In this document: positions 23,302-34,826 of the stretch, one piece after another
Numbering within the stretch: the first letter of the stretch is position 1
How the letters are laid out: each line of letters begins with the position of its first letter
From: Monosporascus cannonballus
Taxonomy: Eukaryota > Ascomycota > Sordariomycetes > Xylariales
Length of the DNA stretch: 64,000 nucleotides
NCBI GenBank assembly: GCA_004154925.1
Contig: QJNS01000010.1
Span: forward strand, 434,001 to 498,000
Direction of reading: 5' to 3'
Program-made: the position numbers and the translations under genes
Notes under the pieces: generated by a model
Seen by the model: the letters and a program-made list of their open reading frames with translations, nothing else
Databases searched by the model: none
Told to the model about the DNA's origin: nothing

Positions 23302-23544
23302 ACAAAGTGTTGGTTTCAATCTCGGTAACGGATCTGGCGTGGGTTGGTAGCATGGTATCTTGCATATGACGCTGCATCTTCGTGGAAGCATTGGCGTTCT
23401 GGGGACCCAGGAGGACAAAGGGTGTTGTGGTGTTGTTAGCTGGATGTATATACCATGCCCGCGTTTTGAATGATAATGACGTGAATCCCGTGTCTTTTGC
23501 TTTTGACTTGAAGATCGTATCCTCGACTTTTCGCAAGCGAACGT

Positions 23545-24027
23545 TCATCCGGTCCAGAGCCTATCCTGCGCCTGTCGGCCCACCAGCGTCCCCAGCCAGT
23601 CCGAGCACCCCCGGATCCGAAGCGTAGAGTGGCAGCCGTCTTGGGTGGTGCCCTGCCAGGCCGTCACGGCCGCCGCGAACGCGCTGAGGTCGTCCCGCGG
23701 CAGCCGCAGCCAGCACTCCCTCCCTTCCACCCTCAGCACGTCCAAGTGGATCGCCGCGCCCCTGACGCCCAGGAACTGCTTCAAGGCGGCCGCGCAGTAC
23801 GACCGTGCCTGTAGGGCGTCGAGCTCCCCCCCGCTGGATGGGGAGGAGGTGGTGTTGCTACTAGAGAGCTCCAGGTGCGCGTATGCCCAAGGCGGCGCAC
23901 TGATCGTGGCGGTTGCTAGCTCGTGGAATTTCTGTGATTTCTTGGGGGGGGCGGCGGTGACCCCGGGGGGAGTGTCTGTGCCGGCCATTGGCGTGTCGGC
24001 CATTGGTCTGTCGGCTTGTCCCGCCAT
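23545..24027 (-). CDS. RNase P/MRP subunit Pop8-like
   Basis: Single exon, 160 residues from ATG 24027. After a low-complexity N-terminus the core reads YAHLELSSS, LDALQARSYCAAALKQFLG, GAAIHLDVLRVEGRECWLRLP and a C-terminal DDLSAFAAAVTAW, matching the Pop8/Pop5 fold of fungal RNase P and RNase MRP. Those complexes trim tRNA 5' ends and cut pre-rRNA in the nucleus and nucleolus. The protein converges with the phosphatase gene (243 bp between stops) and is divergent from SPT4. The tail after the core (GCHSTLRIRGCSDW...) is long compared with yeast Pop8. Pop5 is the alternative, but the LDALQAR...VEGRECWLR pattern fits Pop8 better. Confidence 0.8.
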   Translation of the reverse strand: MAGQADRPMADTPMAGTDTPPGVTAAPPKKSQKFHELATATISAPPWAYAHLELSSSNTTSSPSSGGELDALQARSYCAAALKQFLGVRGAAIHLDVLRVEGRECWLRLPRDDLSAFAAAVTAWQGTTQDGCHSTLRIRGCSDWLGTLVGRQAQDRLWTG

Positions 24028-24517
24028 TTTGAGTGGATGACTGAGTGGATGAAGGTTGCTCCCGGATGTTGAGGTGTTCTTCTGGGCTGTTGAACTCTGA
24101 CGATTTTTTCTCCTTGGGGCTTGTGACTGAGAGTTGATATTGGAGAAGATACTTTTTATCCAAAGTACCAGACCTCCTTTTCTTCCAAGGTTGCATTGTC
24201 TCGATGCACAAGCATTCTTAGCGCTAGTTCAATGGTGGCATGGAATAATGCAAAACCTCATATTTTGCATTATCCTTGATTCTATTATGCGTATATGTAT
24301 TAAAACGGTAATCTTCAGATTCCGGGGCTTTGGCTAGAACGCGCCACCTACGAGCAGCGACCAACGGCAACTAGAGCTCCCTAAAATTCCAAGCCCAGGA
24401 ATGATACGCTCTCAGCCTCTTTCCAACTCAACCTTCAGCGCCGGCCGAAACCGAACGCAGGAAGGGAAGTTAAGTCAGGTTTAGAATTCTCGGAAAGACC
24501 CTTCTTCGACCGCCAAC
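24028..24517. other. Bidirectional promoter region (Pop8 / Spt4)
   Basis: A 490-bp region between two divergent genes of RNA metabolism. No gene is contained in it; AT-rich words lie at 24240-24310. Confidence 0.45.
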
Positions 24518-25087
24518 ATGTCCGAGAACTTCATTCTGCCTGGCCAGATGCGCTACGCGCGCGCCTGCATGGTCTGCTCCATCGTCCTGACCCAGACTGT
24601 AAGCTTCTCCTGCCATCCAGCTCCGTACGATTCCTGCATCGTCCATGGAACGCGGCGACCGCCTATGTTTTCTTTTGCTAGCTTGATTCCTCGCTCTAAA
24701 CCCGAGCTGACATTTCTACGCGACAGCGCTTCCGAAACCACGGCTGCCCCAACTGCCCCTTCCTCGAACTCAAAGGCTCCTCGGAGGCCATCGAGACTTG
24801 CACGTCGCAGGTCTTCGAGGGCCTGATCGCCATCGCCAATCCCAAGAAGTCGTGGGTGGCGAAGTGGCAGCGCATCGACGGCTACGTCCGCGGCTGCTAC
24901 GCCACCAAGGTCTCGGGTTCCCTGCCGGAGGAGGTCAGGACTGCGCTGGAAGAAGAGGGTATCGTTTACATCCCGTAAGTGCTGTCCATGGATGATGGGC
25001 CCATGTAACCGGTCAACGCGAGGCCATATGAGATACTAACAGCTAGGCTCCTATAGTCGTGACGGTAGCGCTGTGGAGCAGGAATGA
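24518..25087 (+). CDS. SPT4: Transcription elongation factor Spt4
   Basis: The small zinc-finger subunit of the Spt4-Spt5 (DSIF) complex, which keeps RNA polymerase II processive on chromatin. Exons 24518-24598, 24727-24974 and 25057-25087 give 119 residues. The finger is split by intron 1: [13 protein letters not shown] in exon 1 and [13 protein letters not shown] in exon 2, with two CxxC pairs. The Spt5-binding part has [23 protein letters not shown], the family hallmark. The second intron has a perfect TACTAAC branch point at 25034-25040, then acceptor CTATAG, and the last exon is only 31 nt (RDGSAVEQE). The gene converges with the next one, with 175 bp between the stops. Confidence 0.96.
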
Positions 25088-25262
25088 TCTGGCTCTACCT
25101 AACATTCTCCTGTACTACCACATGGATTGCTTGGTTTGGGATGTGGTTGCAGCGCCGGCGTTAGTAGGAACATATTACCGGATTATGAAGAAATTGATTT
25201 AGCTACCTAGGCTTGGTATCCGATCCCTCCCATGGTTATCCAACAGGTGCTCATCGCCCGGC

Positions 25263-27389
25263 CTAAATCCAATCCCAACTGGGGTGTTTCTCTGGCTCCT
25301 CTGCCTCATTGGGCCCCGTCTGACTTGAGACCACGACCTCCGACCCCTTCAGGCCCCCAGTGTTTCGGTGCTTCTTCACCGCTTTGGCCCTCTTTGGGAC
25401 TCCTTCCCGGTGCGGAGCGGTATCTTCGAGCGTCTGCTGCTTGAAAGTCCTTATGGCCTCGTCTATCTCAGCGACTGTCTCAGAGAACGAGACGATTTCC
25501 TCTTCCTTCATAAGCTCGTTTGCCGTCTCGTCCAGCTCGTCAACCTTCAGGTACTCGTCAATGATGTCGTGAATCTCGGTGTAAATATCATCCTCGTCAT
25601 AATCCTGAACAGTATCATCCTCAAATTCATCGAATATGTCGACTACATTGCCGTACGTCGGAGCACCATCCGGCGCTGAGCCGGAGCTCCAAGTATGCTT
25701 GGGCTGACTGCGCCGAACCGACGGCGAATCTGCAGGATCCAATGACTTCACCGACAACGTCGGACCGTCGCAGCTATCCTGGCTGTAGTACGACTCCCAG
25801 GTTCCTCTGCTAGTTGCTGACCCGCGATCCGGGTACTCGACGATATACTCCTCGGTAAATCGCCGTTGCTTTGGCTCAGGCGTCTTGGGCAATGCTATCT
25901 GGAAGCCGACATGACTTTTATCTGAGCCCGACGAGCCAGCTGAGTTGCGCTTCGACGCTTTCCTTCGGGGCGGCGGCTGCAGCTTGAAATTCGTGTTGAG
26001 CGGGGGGCTGAAATTCGGGCTGAACTTGCTCACGACCCTGTCCGCGGGCTTGTCGATCTCGACGCGCCGCAGGTTATCGATGCTCCTGAACATCGCACCT
26101 AATTTCCCTTCCTCTATAGGCGGCCTGGAGATCCGCATCGCAAATGTGCTCTCCCTCGGCCGGAACTCGCTCACACAGTCCTCGCAGAGACCGGAAACCG
26201 GCAGCACGGCCTTGTTACCCGTGCAGCCCGGCATGGGGCACTTTTGGGAATCTGCCGCGAACGCCGCGTTGCTACTAAATGGCGTAACAGGCTCTTGTGG
26301 GATCCCGTCGCTTCCTCCATAGGCCAGGCTCGCAAGTAGCCCGGGCGTCGCTATGGGGTGGTGGATGTTTAGCGAGTCGTAGTACGTCGACGTCGGCGAC
26401 GCCCGTGCCCCGCGAATCGAAGGTCTGGCGTACCGTGTCTGCCGGCGACGGTGAACTACTTTGATCGACTTTCGCTTATGGCTACGAGACTTACTTTTGT
26501 CCCTGCTGCTCGCCTTCCGCGAAAGTGCCACGGCCCCCTCCCCGCCGAAGTAATCGCGACCCTGGTCCTGGACATCATATGGTGTCCTCAAGTTCGTCGG
26601 CTTGCCGCGGCCCGGCGCCTCCCACCCCGAAGCTCCGCGTCCGACACCGGCCCCCGCCAGCGATGCCGACCGGTACACGTTGGTGGTCATGGCGCTTGGC
26701 GAGATGGCCGACGAGTCGTCAGACCCGTACGTGTCGTCCCCCCGACGGCTACTGTCGTGCGACCCCCGCCACAAACCCCAGGGCGGCATCAGCGCGTTCT
26801 CCCCCCGGTTGCTCCTGGGACTACATAGCGGGTAAGCGTAGTTCGTAGCTACGCTGCTGCCCTCTCTCCCCGGAGTCGGGGTCCGCGGTGTGAGCGGCTG
26901 CGGCTGCTGTTGCTGCTGCCGAAGTGGCGGGTTGGGTCGGCTCTTGAAACGCGGGTGATCTTCGCTCTGGCGCTGCTGTTTCATCGCCGCTGCCTCCAAC
27001 CGGTTGTTATTCCTATAGGTTTCGTTGCTCTCCCAGATCTGCGCGAGCTCCTGCTCGCACTCGCCGTCCGTGGGGCGCCGATCGTTGCTGCCGCCGCCCC
27101 GCGGGCGGTCCGGCCAGTGGGAGAGCTCGTAATTGGCCGCCCAGTGCTCGAGCGTTGCTGCTGCCCGCTTCTCCTTCAGTAGTGTGCTGGAGTCGGCGGT
27201 CCCCTCGGTGCGCCGCTTGTTGTGTTTTCTGATGGTGCCGAAGACCTTCTTCACGATGCCGTTCTTGTGGTCGTTACTATTAGGTGTTGGCGTGGTCGTG
27301 CGCTTCTTAGTACTCCTGTTCTGGGGCCCTCCTGTGCTATTGTAACGATGATGGTTATGGTTGTTCTTTTGCTGGGGCTTGTGTGGCAT
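25263..27389 (-). CDS. Large disordered hypothetical protein with a CxxxC/CxxC motif
   Basis: A single exon of 708 residues from ATG 27389. The N-terminal third is His/Asn/Gln/Lys-rich (MPHKPQQKNNHNHHRYN) with basic tracts such as KRRTEG and SHKRKS, suggesting a nuclear or nucleic-acid-associated protein. Around residue 390 a cysteine cluster, CPMPGCTGNK...SGLCEDCV, could bind one zinc. Conserved-looking segments follow: DDIYTEIHDIIDEYLKVDELDETANELMKEEEIV (C-terminal helical region, in the final 130 residues). Low-complexity Ser/Pro/Arg regions separate them. I recognise no named family. The frame is clean and GC-rich over 2.1 kb, and the ORF on the other strand is only fragmentary, so the gene is real. 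Confidence 0.75.
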   Translation of the reverse strand: MPHKPQQKNNHNHHRYNSTGGPQNRSTKKRTTTPTPNSNDHKNGIVKKVFGTIRKHNKRRTEGTADSSTLLKEKRAAATLEHWAANYELSHWPDRPRGGGSNDRRPTDGECEQELAQIWESNETYRNNNRLEAAAMKQQRQSEDHPRFKSRPNPPLRQQQQQPQPLTPRTPTPGREGSSVATNYAYPLCSPRSNRGENALMPPWGLWRGSHDSSRRGDDTYGSDDSSAISPSAMTTNVYRSASLAGAGVGRGASGWEAPGRGKPTNLRTPYDVQDQGRDYFGGEGAVALSRKASSRDKSKSRSHKRKSIKVVHRRRQTRYARPSIRGARASPTSTYYDSLNIHHPIATPGLLASLAYGGSDGIPQEPVTPFSSNAAFAADSQKCPMPGCTGNKAVLPVSGLCEDCVSEFRPRESTFAMRISRPPIEEGKLGAMFRSIDNLRRVEIDKPADRVVSKFSPNFSPPLNTNFKLQPPPRRKASKRNSAGSSGSDKSHVGFQIALPKTPEPKQRRFTEEYIVEYPDRGSATSRGTWESYYSQDSCDGPTLSVKSLDPADSPSVRRSQPKHTWSSGSAPDGAPTYGNVVDIFDEFEDDTVQDYDEDDIYTEIHDIIDEYLKVDELDETANELMKEEEIVSFSETVAEIDEAIRTFKQQTLEDTAPHREGVPKRAKAVKKHRNTGGLKGSEVVVSSQTGPNEAEEPEKHPSWDWI

Positions 27390-29034
27390 CTAGCTATGGT
27401 AGTTAGTAGTGGCGGTGATGTCGGTAGTACTAGGTATAGATGGCTTTGCTTTCTTTCTTTATGGTTTTTTTTCTCTTTCATGCGTGGGTTCTTTCTAGTT
27501 AAGTTGGATTGCTCGCTGGTGACTAACCGGTTCGGGTCATGTGTCAGTAATACTGCAGCGTACGGCACCGACAATTCAGAACCACAACCCAGGAATCACA
27601 ATCACAATTACAATGGGCGGGTGCGCTGTGGTCCGGTTATTCATACTGATTCATACGCGATGAATCATGGTCGATCCGCGACCAATAAAAGGGGTCGGGT
27701 AACTTAGGTGGTTATGAAAGACCCTTTGATAAAATAGAGCTTCTATCTTGTTTCTATCATATGTTCTTTCTTAATACACCCTATTGTCGTCACTGGTCAA
27801 TGGTGAGCGGTGAACGGGAGAGGCAGGCCCCGGAGAGCGGGCAAAGAGCAAAGGGGGGTTGCTTTGTTACCAGGACTACCCTCTCTTTGACGGCGCTTCC
27901 CTCTACGTGCCCATCCTGGTGGCGGTATAGAGCCAACAGCATCTCTTTTACGTGTTATATAGGGTTTTATGTTGGGGATATCTAACTAACCGACTACCTA
28001 CAGTAGCTCGTGGGGAGGGAGGTAGGTGGCATTGGAGGACACATGCGAGCACATTCCATTATGATATCTCGAAGCGAAGCGAAGGGGGGCGGTTGGTGGC
28101 TCTGTGGTGTTAGTCCACGGTAGGCCGTTGATACAGTACAGCTTTTACTGTTGCTTCCGCTGTTAGTGTATTCTGTTATAAGGAAGAGAGACAAAGAGGA
28201 CAGAGACCGAAGTCAGTCGGTCGAGTCTTGAAGAGCGGATGTTGTTGATGTTCGCCGCCTATCCGTTCAAAGTACAATCCCGTAGTTGGTGTCTTCCTTG
28301 TTCGTTTCTACTGAGCAAGCTATAACCGGAGCCTTGGAGACGCGGACGGATGACTTTAGTGGCATATGCACTGTGGAACGTTCATGGTGCCGGCCCCTAG
28401 AGGATTGAGGGGCAGGCTCTGGACAAAATAATCGGGCCACCCCTTAGGGTATTGGTATTCATGAGTTATATTATGAGAAATGAATAATCCAAATCCGACC
28501 AATGAGGATAAGGTTATTTAATCCGAAAAACAAAAAGTTCTGTTGTTATTCGATTTTACCGAAAGTAATTTCCGTAGGTACTTAATATGAGGATATAGGG
28601 GCATTTAGACACAACTTCGGAGTCGGAGGTGCCCAACGATTGTGTCCAGAGCCTGAGGGGAAATGAAAGGGGAAGATTGAGTTGGATGGACTCTTGCCGT
28701 GCTGCCTGGGCCTCAAGAGCACTTGCCCAAATGCTAGTAGCCATACACAGCCTCCACCCCAGTAGATACTATCACAAACGACTGCTCCACTAAGCAAAGA
28801 CAGCCATTCCGCTATGATACTGGCATAGTTACATACATATAACTGAGTTCAATCTCCACTTTTCAAATTCCAATACCGGTCTCCAACGCGCCCCTTACGG
28901 ACTCAGCTTCCAATGGCCAGACGTCAGAAAACCAAGAACTGCCCCTCTTCTGCACCATCTCGGCTCGTCAGGGTTCGGTCAGCAGGGAAACACGTCCTGA
29001 GACCGGACTACGTACTCGCGAGCTAACTGGTCAG
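27390..29034. other. Long intergenic region
   Basis: The promoter region of the 708-residue gene and the 3' flank of the cotransporter gene. A GATTCATA word is repeated near 27640-27670. Frames at 28556-28797 have no recognisable domain. Confidence 0.45.
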
Positions 29035-32000
29035 TTACAAGCTGACGGTGACGGTCATGTTGTTGCTGAGGACGAGCAGCACGGGCGGGAGGTCGTGGCA
29101 GAGGACCTCGATGTCGGACAGGTAGCGCAGGCTGTCGTCCTCGCTCCTGCACGTGCCCTCGGCGGGGATGGGCAGCGTCGAGAGCAGGACGGCGGCGCCC
29201 CCGTCGCCGCTGTTGCGCCGCATGAGCTCGTTGAGGATCAGGTGCTGCGCGCGGCTCGGCAGGTCGTTGAACGAGAGCGGCAGGCCCTGCGTCGAGTAGC
29301 TCGAACCGTCGCCCTCGTCGCTGCGGTGCCGTGTTCCCGAGAAGCGGTACGACTCTAGAAGCTCCGGTATGTCTAGGTGCACGTCTCCGGTTGACGAAAT
29401 CGGTTCGCTAACACCGCCAGCACCACCACGGGCGGCCGAGTTCCGCCGGGACAGCGGTGTCCTAGGCGTCTGTGGTTCTCCCTCGGGCCCAGCGAACGTA
29501 AGTCTGGGCCCGGCCCCCTCTTCGTCCTCAACCCTGGTCTCGGGCACGGGACGACTTGAGAACTTCCTCATCGAGGAGTTTCGCGAGAGCTGCGGACGTT
29601 CGATCTTCGCGGCGGCGCTTGAGCTCCCGGGCTCCGAGAACTGGAGCCTGGGCCCCGATTCTTCTTCGACCGTGATCTTCATATCGGGTGTCAGGTTACT
29701 GGTAAAGCGGCTGGCGGAAGAATGCCTGGACAATGGCGGCCGGGAAGGTGCCGCAGCCGGGGGTGCCGTTCCTATAGCACTTGTCTCGCCCGACTCCGCG
29801 ACCGTCCTTAGCAGTGGCATGCTGCTTGCTGTTCGCTTAGGAGGATCTATAGGTGTCGATGGAGGCAGTCTCTCAGGGGTCGGCTGTGTTGGTTCGGACC
29901 TTATCGTTCCGTACCCTGACGGAGTTGTTGTACGCGAGCGGGCCGGATGATTACGCATGAGAGGCGCCGATTCTGTTGGAGTTGACTGTCTCATCATTAT
30001 ATCCCCGACGCTCTTTCTGTGACGAGCAAGTGCGGAGACGCTTTGTCTTCTTGATACGTTAGAATCCTCAGCACTACACCCGTTTGCTAGACTCGCGGCA
30101 TAGTTGAAATCGGCATCCGAAGAAGATGTCGATTCGCTGTCGCTGTCATCAGAGTATGCCGAATCCCCTTGATCCGGACCAGGAAAGGCCACTGGGCTCA
30201 AACGGTGGGTGTGAATGCCAAAGTTGACACCGAGTTTTGAGATTGTAGAGACCGTGGGATTCTTTGGTAGCTCCAGCAGGTCCTGGACGCTGAATCTCCT
30301 AGACAACCCGTCTTCCTCGCCAAGATGGGGATCGGAGTTCCGACGCCTAGTCTCTTCAAGCATGGCACCCAAAGAAGCCAACTCCTGAGACCGAGAAATC
30401 TCGGCGGCTTCATTCCTCAGACACTGTAGTTCCTTCCACCACTCATCGTCTTTGAGCAATTCATTGACTATGTACGCCGTATCCGAACGGCTAGTGTCGC
30501 CATTGATGATATACTCGTACGTTGACAGTCGCCCCGACGCAAGCGCAAACACAACTATTTGTGCTTCGATTCTCAGCTTCTCCAGCAGGGCCTTGAGTCT
30601 TCTCCTCTCATCTTCTATTTCGCTTTCGTACTCCACGAAGACTAAGACGCGGAGGCGAAACGCCTTCTTCCATGCTGGAACACTGAATAAAACGTAACCA
30701 AGTTGGAGGATCAACGTATCTAATTAAGGAGGTTAGTAACGAGAATGAGACGAGCCAGTTTTCGAGACCTACATGTATCAAAATTGCTTGTCAACACGCT
30801 CTTTTCGCCGCTTGTGATCTCTGCCGACATCTGGATCGGCCAAAGGTCGATGAACTTCTTAGTGTTGCTTCCGTCACGTTGTGGCGTTTCCAGAGCCTGA
30901 AAGCCTATACCGACAGCAACGTTGAGACGATGTCGCAGTGCAAGGTCCTCTAAGATCGTCATATAGCTTGTAGGCGATAACATGCCCTCCGTCCGCATCT
31001 CATCCGTGGGAAGGAAACCCTCTAAGAGCCGAGCCGAGGTATCTCCACGGCGTCGCCGGGCCGGCTTGTCTTCTGCCTTCTGCGGGGCTCGGGGTGTCGT
31101 AGGGGTGCTAGGACCGTTTGGCACATGGCCGCGGGGCCATGATCTTCGCAGCTCATCCATATTGTAGAACCCCAAGACCGCGATATTTGGCCTCATGCCG
31201 CCGAGGCCGGCAGAGAGGATCAAATTCCGCACGCCCCACTCGATGCTTGGTGACATTGTCAGCTGCACAAAGGCTTTGATCCTGGAATATTCCGATATGT
31301 ATCTACTCCACGCGGATTGCTGCAGCTTTGCCTCGTCGATTCCCGATATAAAATCTTCTGTCACAATGACGTGTCCCAAAATGTAGAGAGCTCCCTTCTT
31401 CATGGAATTGCAGAATTGGATGAGGCGAGTGTGGTGTCGGGGGTCGTTGATCAGGAGTATGATCTGCGGTCTCCAGAACTTGATGTGCTCGGGCTTCAAT
31501 CGTAGCAAATACTTTCGGACCTGATGGTATATCAAGTTCTGCGAGACGTCTCCCCAGTGCTTCGGTGGGCTGGCGTAGTGTATCAAGAGGAATAGGAAGA
31601 TTAATAGCGATATAGCGGATGCTGCATAAGTCTCATCAATGAAGAACATTGCGGCGGCGGAAAGTACGCTGCCCAAGAAAGCAGTCTGCCAACTGAAGAA
31701 GTGGAAAGCCGGGCGGAAGTTAGGGGCCGAACCAATTTTGAGTAGGAAACAGGCTAGGTTCATGACGAAGAATGTCATCTGTTAAGCTTTAGCAACAACC
31801 GTCCTGATCTCGACCGAGTTCTCACAGACTTACCTGGTAGCCCATCGATATGAATGTTGCGATCTGATTCAAGTCGGCAAACAACGCCAGCTGCGCAATG
31901 CCGTAGGTGAGGAGCACTGCAAATATCGGCTCATCGCCACGCTTAGTCCCCTGCCCGAAGACCGTGAGGCCTGGTAGGAGCTTATCCCTAGCCAAGGCCT

Positions 32001-33056
32001 GAAGCAGCTTAGCAGCACCGACAACACCCATCAAGGCCGAGAAAAACGTTGTGGCGCACTCCCCAGCGAGTATCAATGGCGAATAAACGCTTGTTGTAAA
32101 GATGACATTCGTATGTCGAACGAAAGAAGCATGTGTTATGCTAGATGACATAGATAGTATCACTACCAGATAAAGAATGAAGGTAGATAACATCGCCCAA
32201 AGAGTGCCTCTAGGAATCGCCTTGCTGGGGTTTCGCAAATCGCCCGACATGGACGCCCCAGCAAAGATACCGGAAGTGGCAGGAAAGAGGACACCGAACA
32301 TCTCCCTGAAAGTCTCTAGGCCTCTGTAGGCTTGACTCGAAGCGTGCGGATACAGATTCGAACTTAGGGTACGTAGGCTGGGACCGGTGAGCTCAACGCC
32401 GAGGTCCGGATCACTGAAAGGATGCCTCGTGACCGTCGAAACCGGTATGCTAAGAGTTGCGATGACCAGGACGACGACGAGGCCATTGCTCGCCTTTGCA
32501 AATATGGCGCTCCCCGCAAGGCAGAGGGCAGTGCAAACGACAAGAGCACACGTTTCCATAGCGTAGCTTTCCCAGAAGCCATGAGGGATCAGAGGGCCAA
32601 GGTTGAGCTTGAGGCAATCGATGAGACCCACGACGTTGAGGGCGGTGTTCAGCACCTGCGAAAGGTAGAAGAGAACCCCAATCGAGCCTCCAAATTCGGG
32701 CCCGAGAGACCTTGAGATCAAGTAGTAGGCACCGCCGCCCTTGACCTCTCCATTGGACGCTATGGCCGACAACGAGAGTGTCGTGATAAAGTCCACAAAA
32801 TATGCTATGACGAGTAGTCCTGATAGGACCGTTTAGACAACTGCCGATATGCCCGCGACCGACTATACAACCTACCAAGGATTCCAGAGAGACCAATGAG
32901 ACCAAGAATGGATCCGAAGCGGAGGAACATAAGGATGCTAATGATATTCAACACAACGGGCATATAGACGCCCGAGACGACACCCAGCTTGGTCCTCTGG
33001 CCAGGCATTGCCGAACTCATGGCGCCAGTTCTGTCGCTTCGAGCTCCTGGTGCCAT
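29035..33056 (-). CDS. Cation-chloride cotransporter, Vhc1-type (vacuolar K-Cl)
   Basis: A 12-helix SLC12-family carrier, 1285 residues. Exons 33056-32876, 32819-31834, 31778-30773 and 30719-29035 join in frame with GT-AG introns of 53-56 bp. The first membrane helix region has [20 protein letters not shown] and the substrate-path motif [21 protein letters not shown]; the later [18 protein letters not shown] is also a family signature. The C-terminal cytosolic half has the [22 protein letters not shown] conserved patch, then a long Ser/Pro-rich disordered segment and a conserved end ([18 protein letters not shown]). Yeast Vhc1 moves K+ and Cl- across the vacuole; localisation here is inferred from that. 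The gene is divergent from an Avt3-type gene. Two short pieces of it recur at 43381-43456 and 44509-44551. Confidence 0.9.
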
Positions 33057-34826
33057 GACGGCACGCGTGACCGACCTGCTGTCATTGACTGCCGCCTTGG
33101 CTGTCTGTCTCGAACACCCCTATAAGCGGGACAATGAATGAATTTGGGCGTGTGTAGCAATTGGTCGATGAGGTGCTAAGATAAAGTTCCTAGATTTCCT
33201 AGTTTCCCTTGCTCCCGAGCCGCCGGGCGCGATGGGAATTCTGGCGAGTTTAGCATGTTTCATTACCCCTCTCGGGACTCTAAAAGCACGAGGATGAGAT
33301 CGAAGACCTCTGTGGGATCTCAGGCGATACAAATGGCCAAGGTGGCTAATGCAACTTGGGGGAGCTAGAGTGTGCTATTCCGGTACCTAGAACTAGTAAG
33401 ATGTCATGCCGCGGAAGCAGAGCTAACATTAGTGGATAAGAAGGTCGCATGGAGAGTCATACATGCGTAGTCTAAGGTGCATAAGAAAACAGCTAAATTG
33501 TATCCGGTAACCAGAGGAGACCCTAAGATTTGGAGTCGGACTGCAGCTACGTCATACCTTACTGTACCCGTATGTAGGCGGAGATGTTGGTAAATAGCCA
33601 TACCGAGTGGACTCGTTGCATGTGACACTGAATATCAGGCAGAATATTAACATCCCTGTCAGATATGCCCCTTCCATGTTTGTGGACAAAATAATTGTCA
33701 CACCTTTTAATAACATATATTTACGTTAAGTCTAAAAACCGACGCAATCATTCCAAGACGTGATATCCATATCATTCAAGGGCCCATTTATTGGCCTTTT
33801 AGATAAGGTATGTTACGAAACGTAAGGTATGAATCTAAACCACTCGTTCATAATATCCCACTCAGGTGAATATTAAGTGCTGTGACAACTAGGTATTTTG
33901 TCCATAACCTACCTCTAGCGTCAGGTTCGTTGTTCGTGCATTTCGTATTGAACTTTGATTCCTATAAAACCCGAAAATGTTAGTTTATGGAAATACCTTA
34001 CCTGGAATGCTTAATTACAAACATCCGGGAGAACTCGTTATGTTAACAACAAGCAGGAATATTGAATTCTGAACGTATCCTGCCAAAGCACTATTTCTTG
34101 CACATTCGCTTTACCTCTGTTCGTATAATGTTATATATGCATGTCATCCAGAAGGAAAAGATAGCATCGTTCGGCTATGAAATCAAGCTTGCAGGTGTGC
34201 AATTATGCAGGTGCTGAGGTGGGCCTGGCATGTGCCTAGGGTCTTTCAAATGTGGAGATATGCACTTGTCCGTAAGTACCTTGCTAGAAGCCGAAGCCCC
34301 CAACTTGGCTCCGACTTGCTGGTAAGGGTCGTCCCTTGGACAATCGGGATTAAGAAATAAACAGTGTTAGCCCCGTTGTCTCAGCACCATAACCGCCAAT
34401 CAGAGGCTCACGGAAGAGGCTGAGAAATCACGCTGGAACTTATCGTAGGCAGGTGACTGATAGCAGCATCTCGTGTGCATCCGTGTTGCTGCTCCCGATC
34501 CTTCTCCAGAGAACCCCAACTCCAGAGCGGTCAATGAGAATAAGTTCAAACGATACACATACCCATCCTACTTAAACTTCTATATTCATTGACTCTTTGT
34601 GCATCTCGTCTTCTGAGCAGTCCTTTTCCAATTCTACGCTAGATTTAGTGTCGTTGATTCGTTGCTCTCTTTGTGTTCTTCCCTTGAACGTCTACACCTG
34701 TTGAGTTAGCTACCCTGGGACTGATAAGGGCTCTCCTCCTGCGCAACCAATGGAATAGACATTTAAGGCACGAGACAGAGTAGATGAGAATCGATTCTCG
34801 GTAGAACTAGAATTTTAGGCGGTATA
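33057..34826. promoter_or_regulatory. Shared 1.8-kb region between two divergent transporter genes
   Basis: No gene is seen between the Vhc1-type and Avt3-type genes. Roughly 33640-34150 is AT-rich compared with the flanks. Both genes presumably start in it, so a shared promoter is possible, but I cannot point to a specific operator. Confidence 0.45.

Noticed and set aside
26451..26848. Plus-strand Arg/Pro-rich frames inside the 708-residue gene
   Set aside because: Antisense shadows with low-complexity composition.
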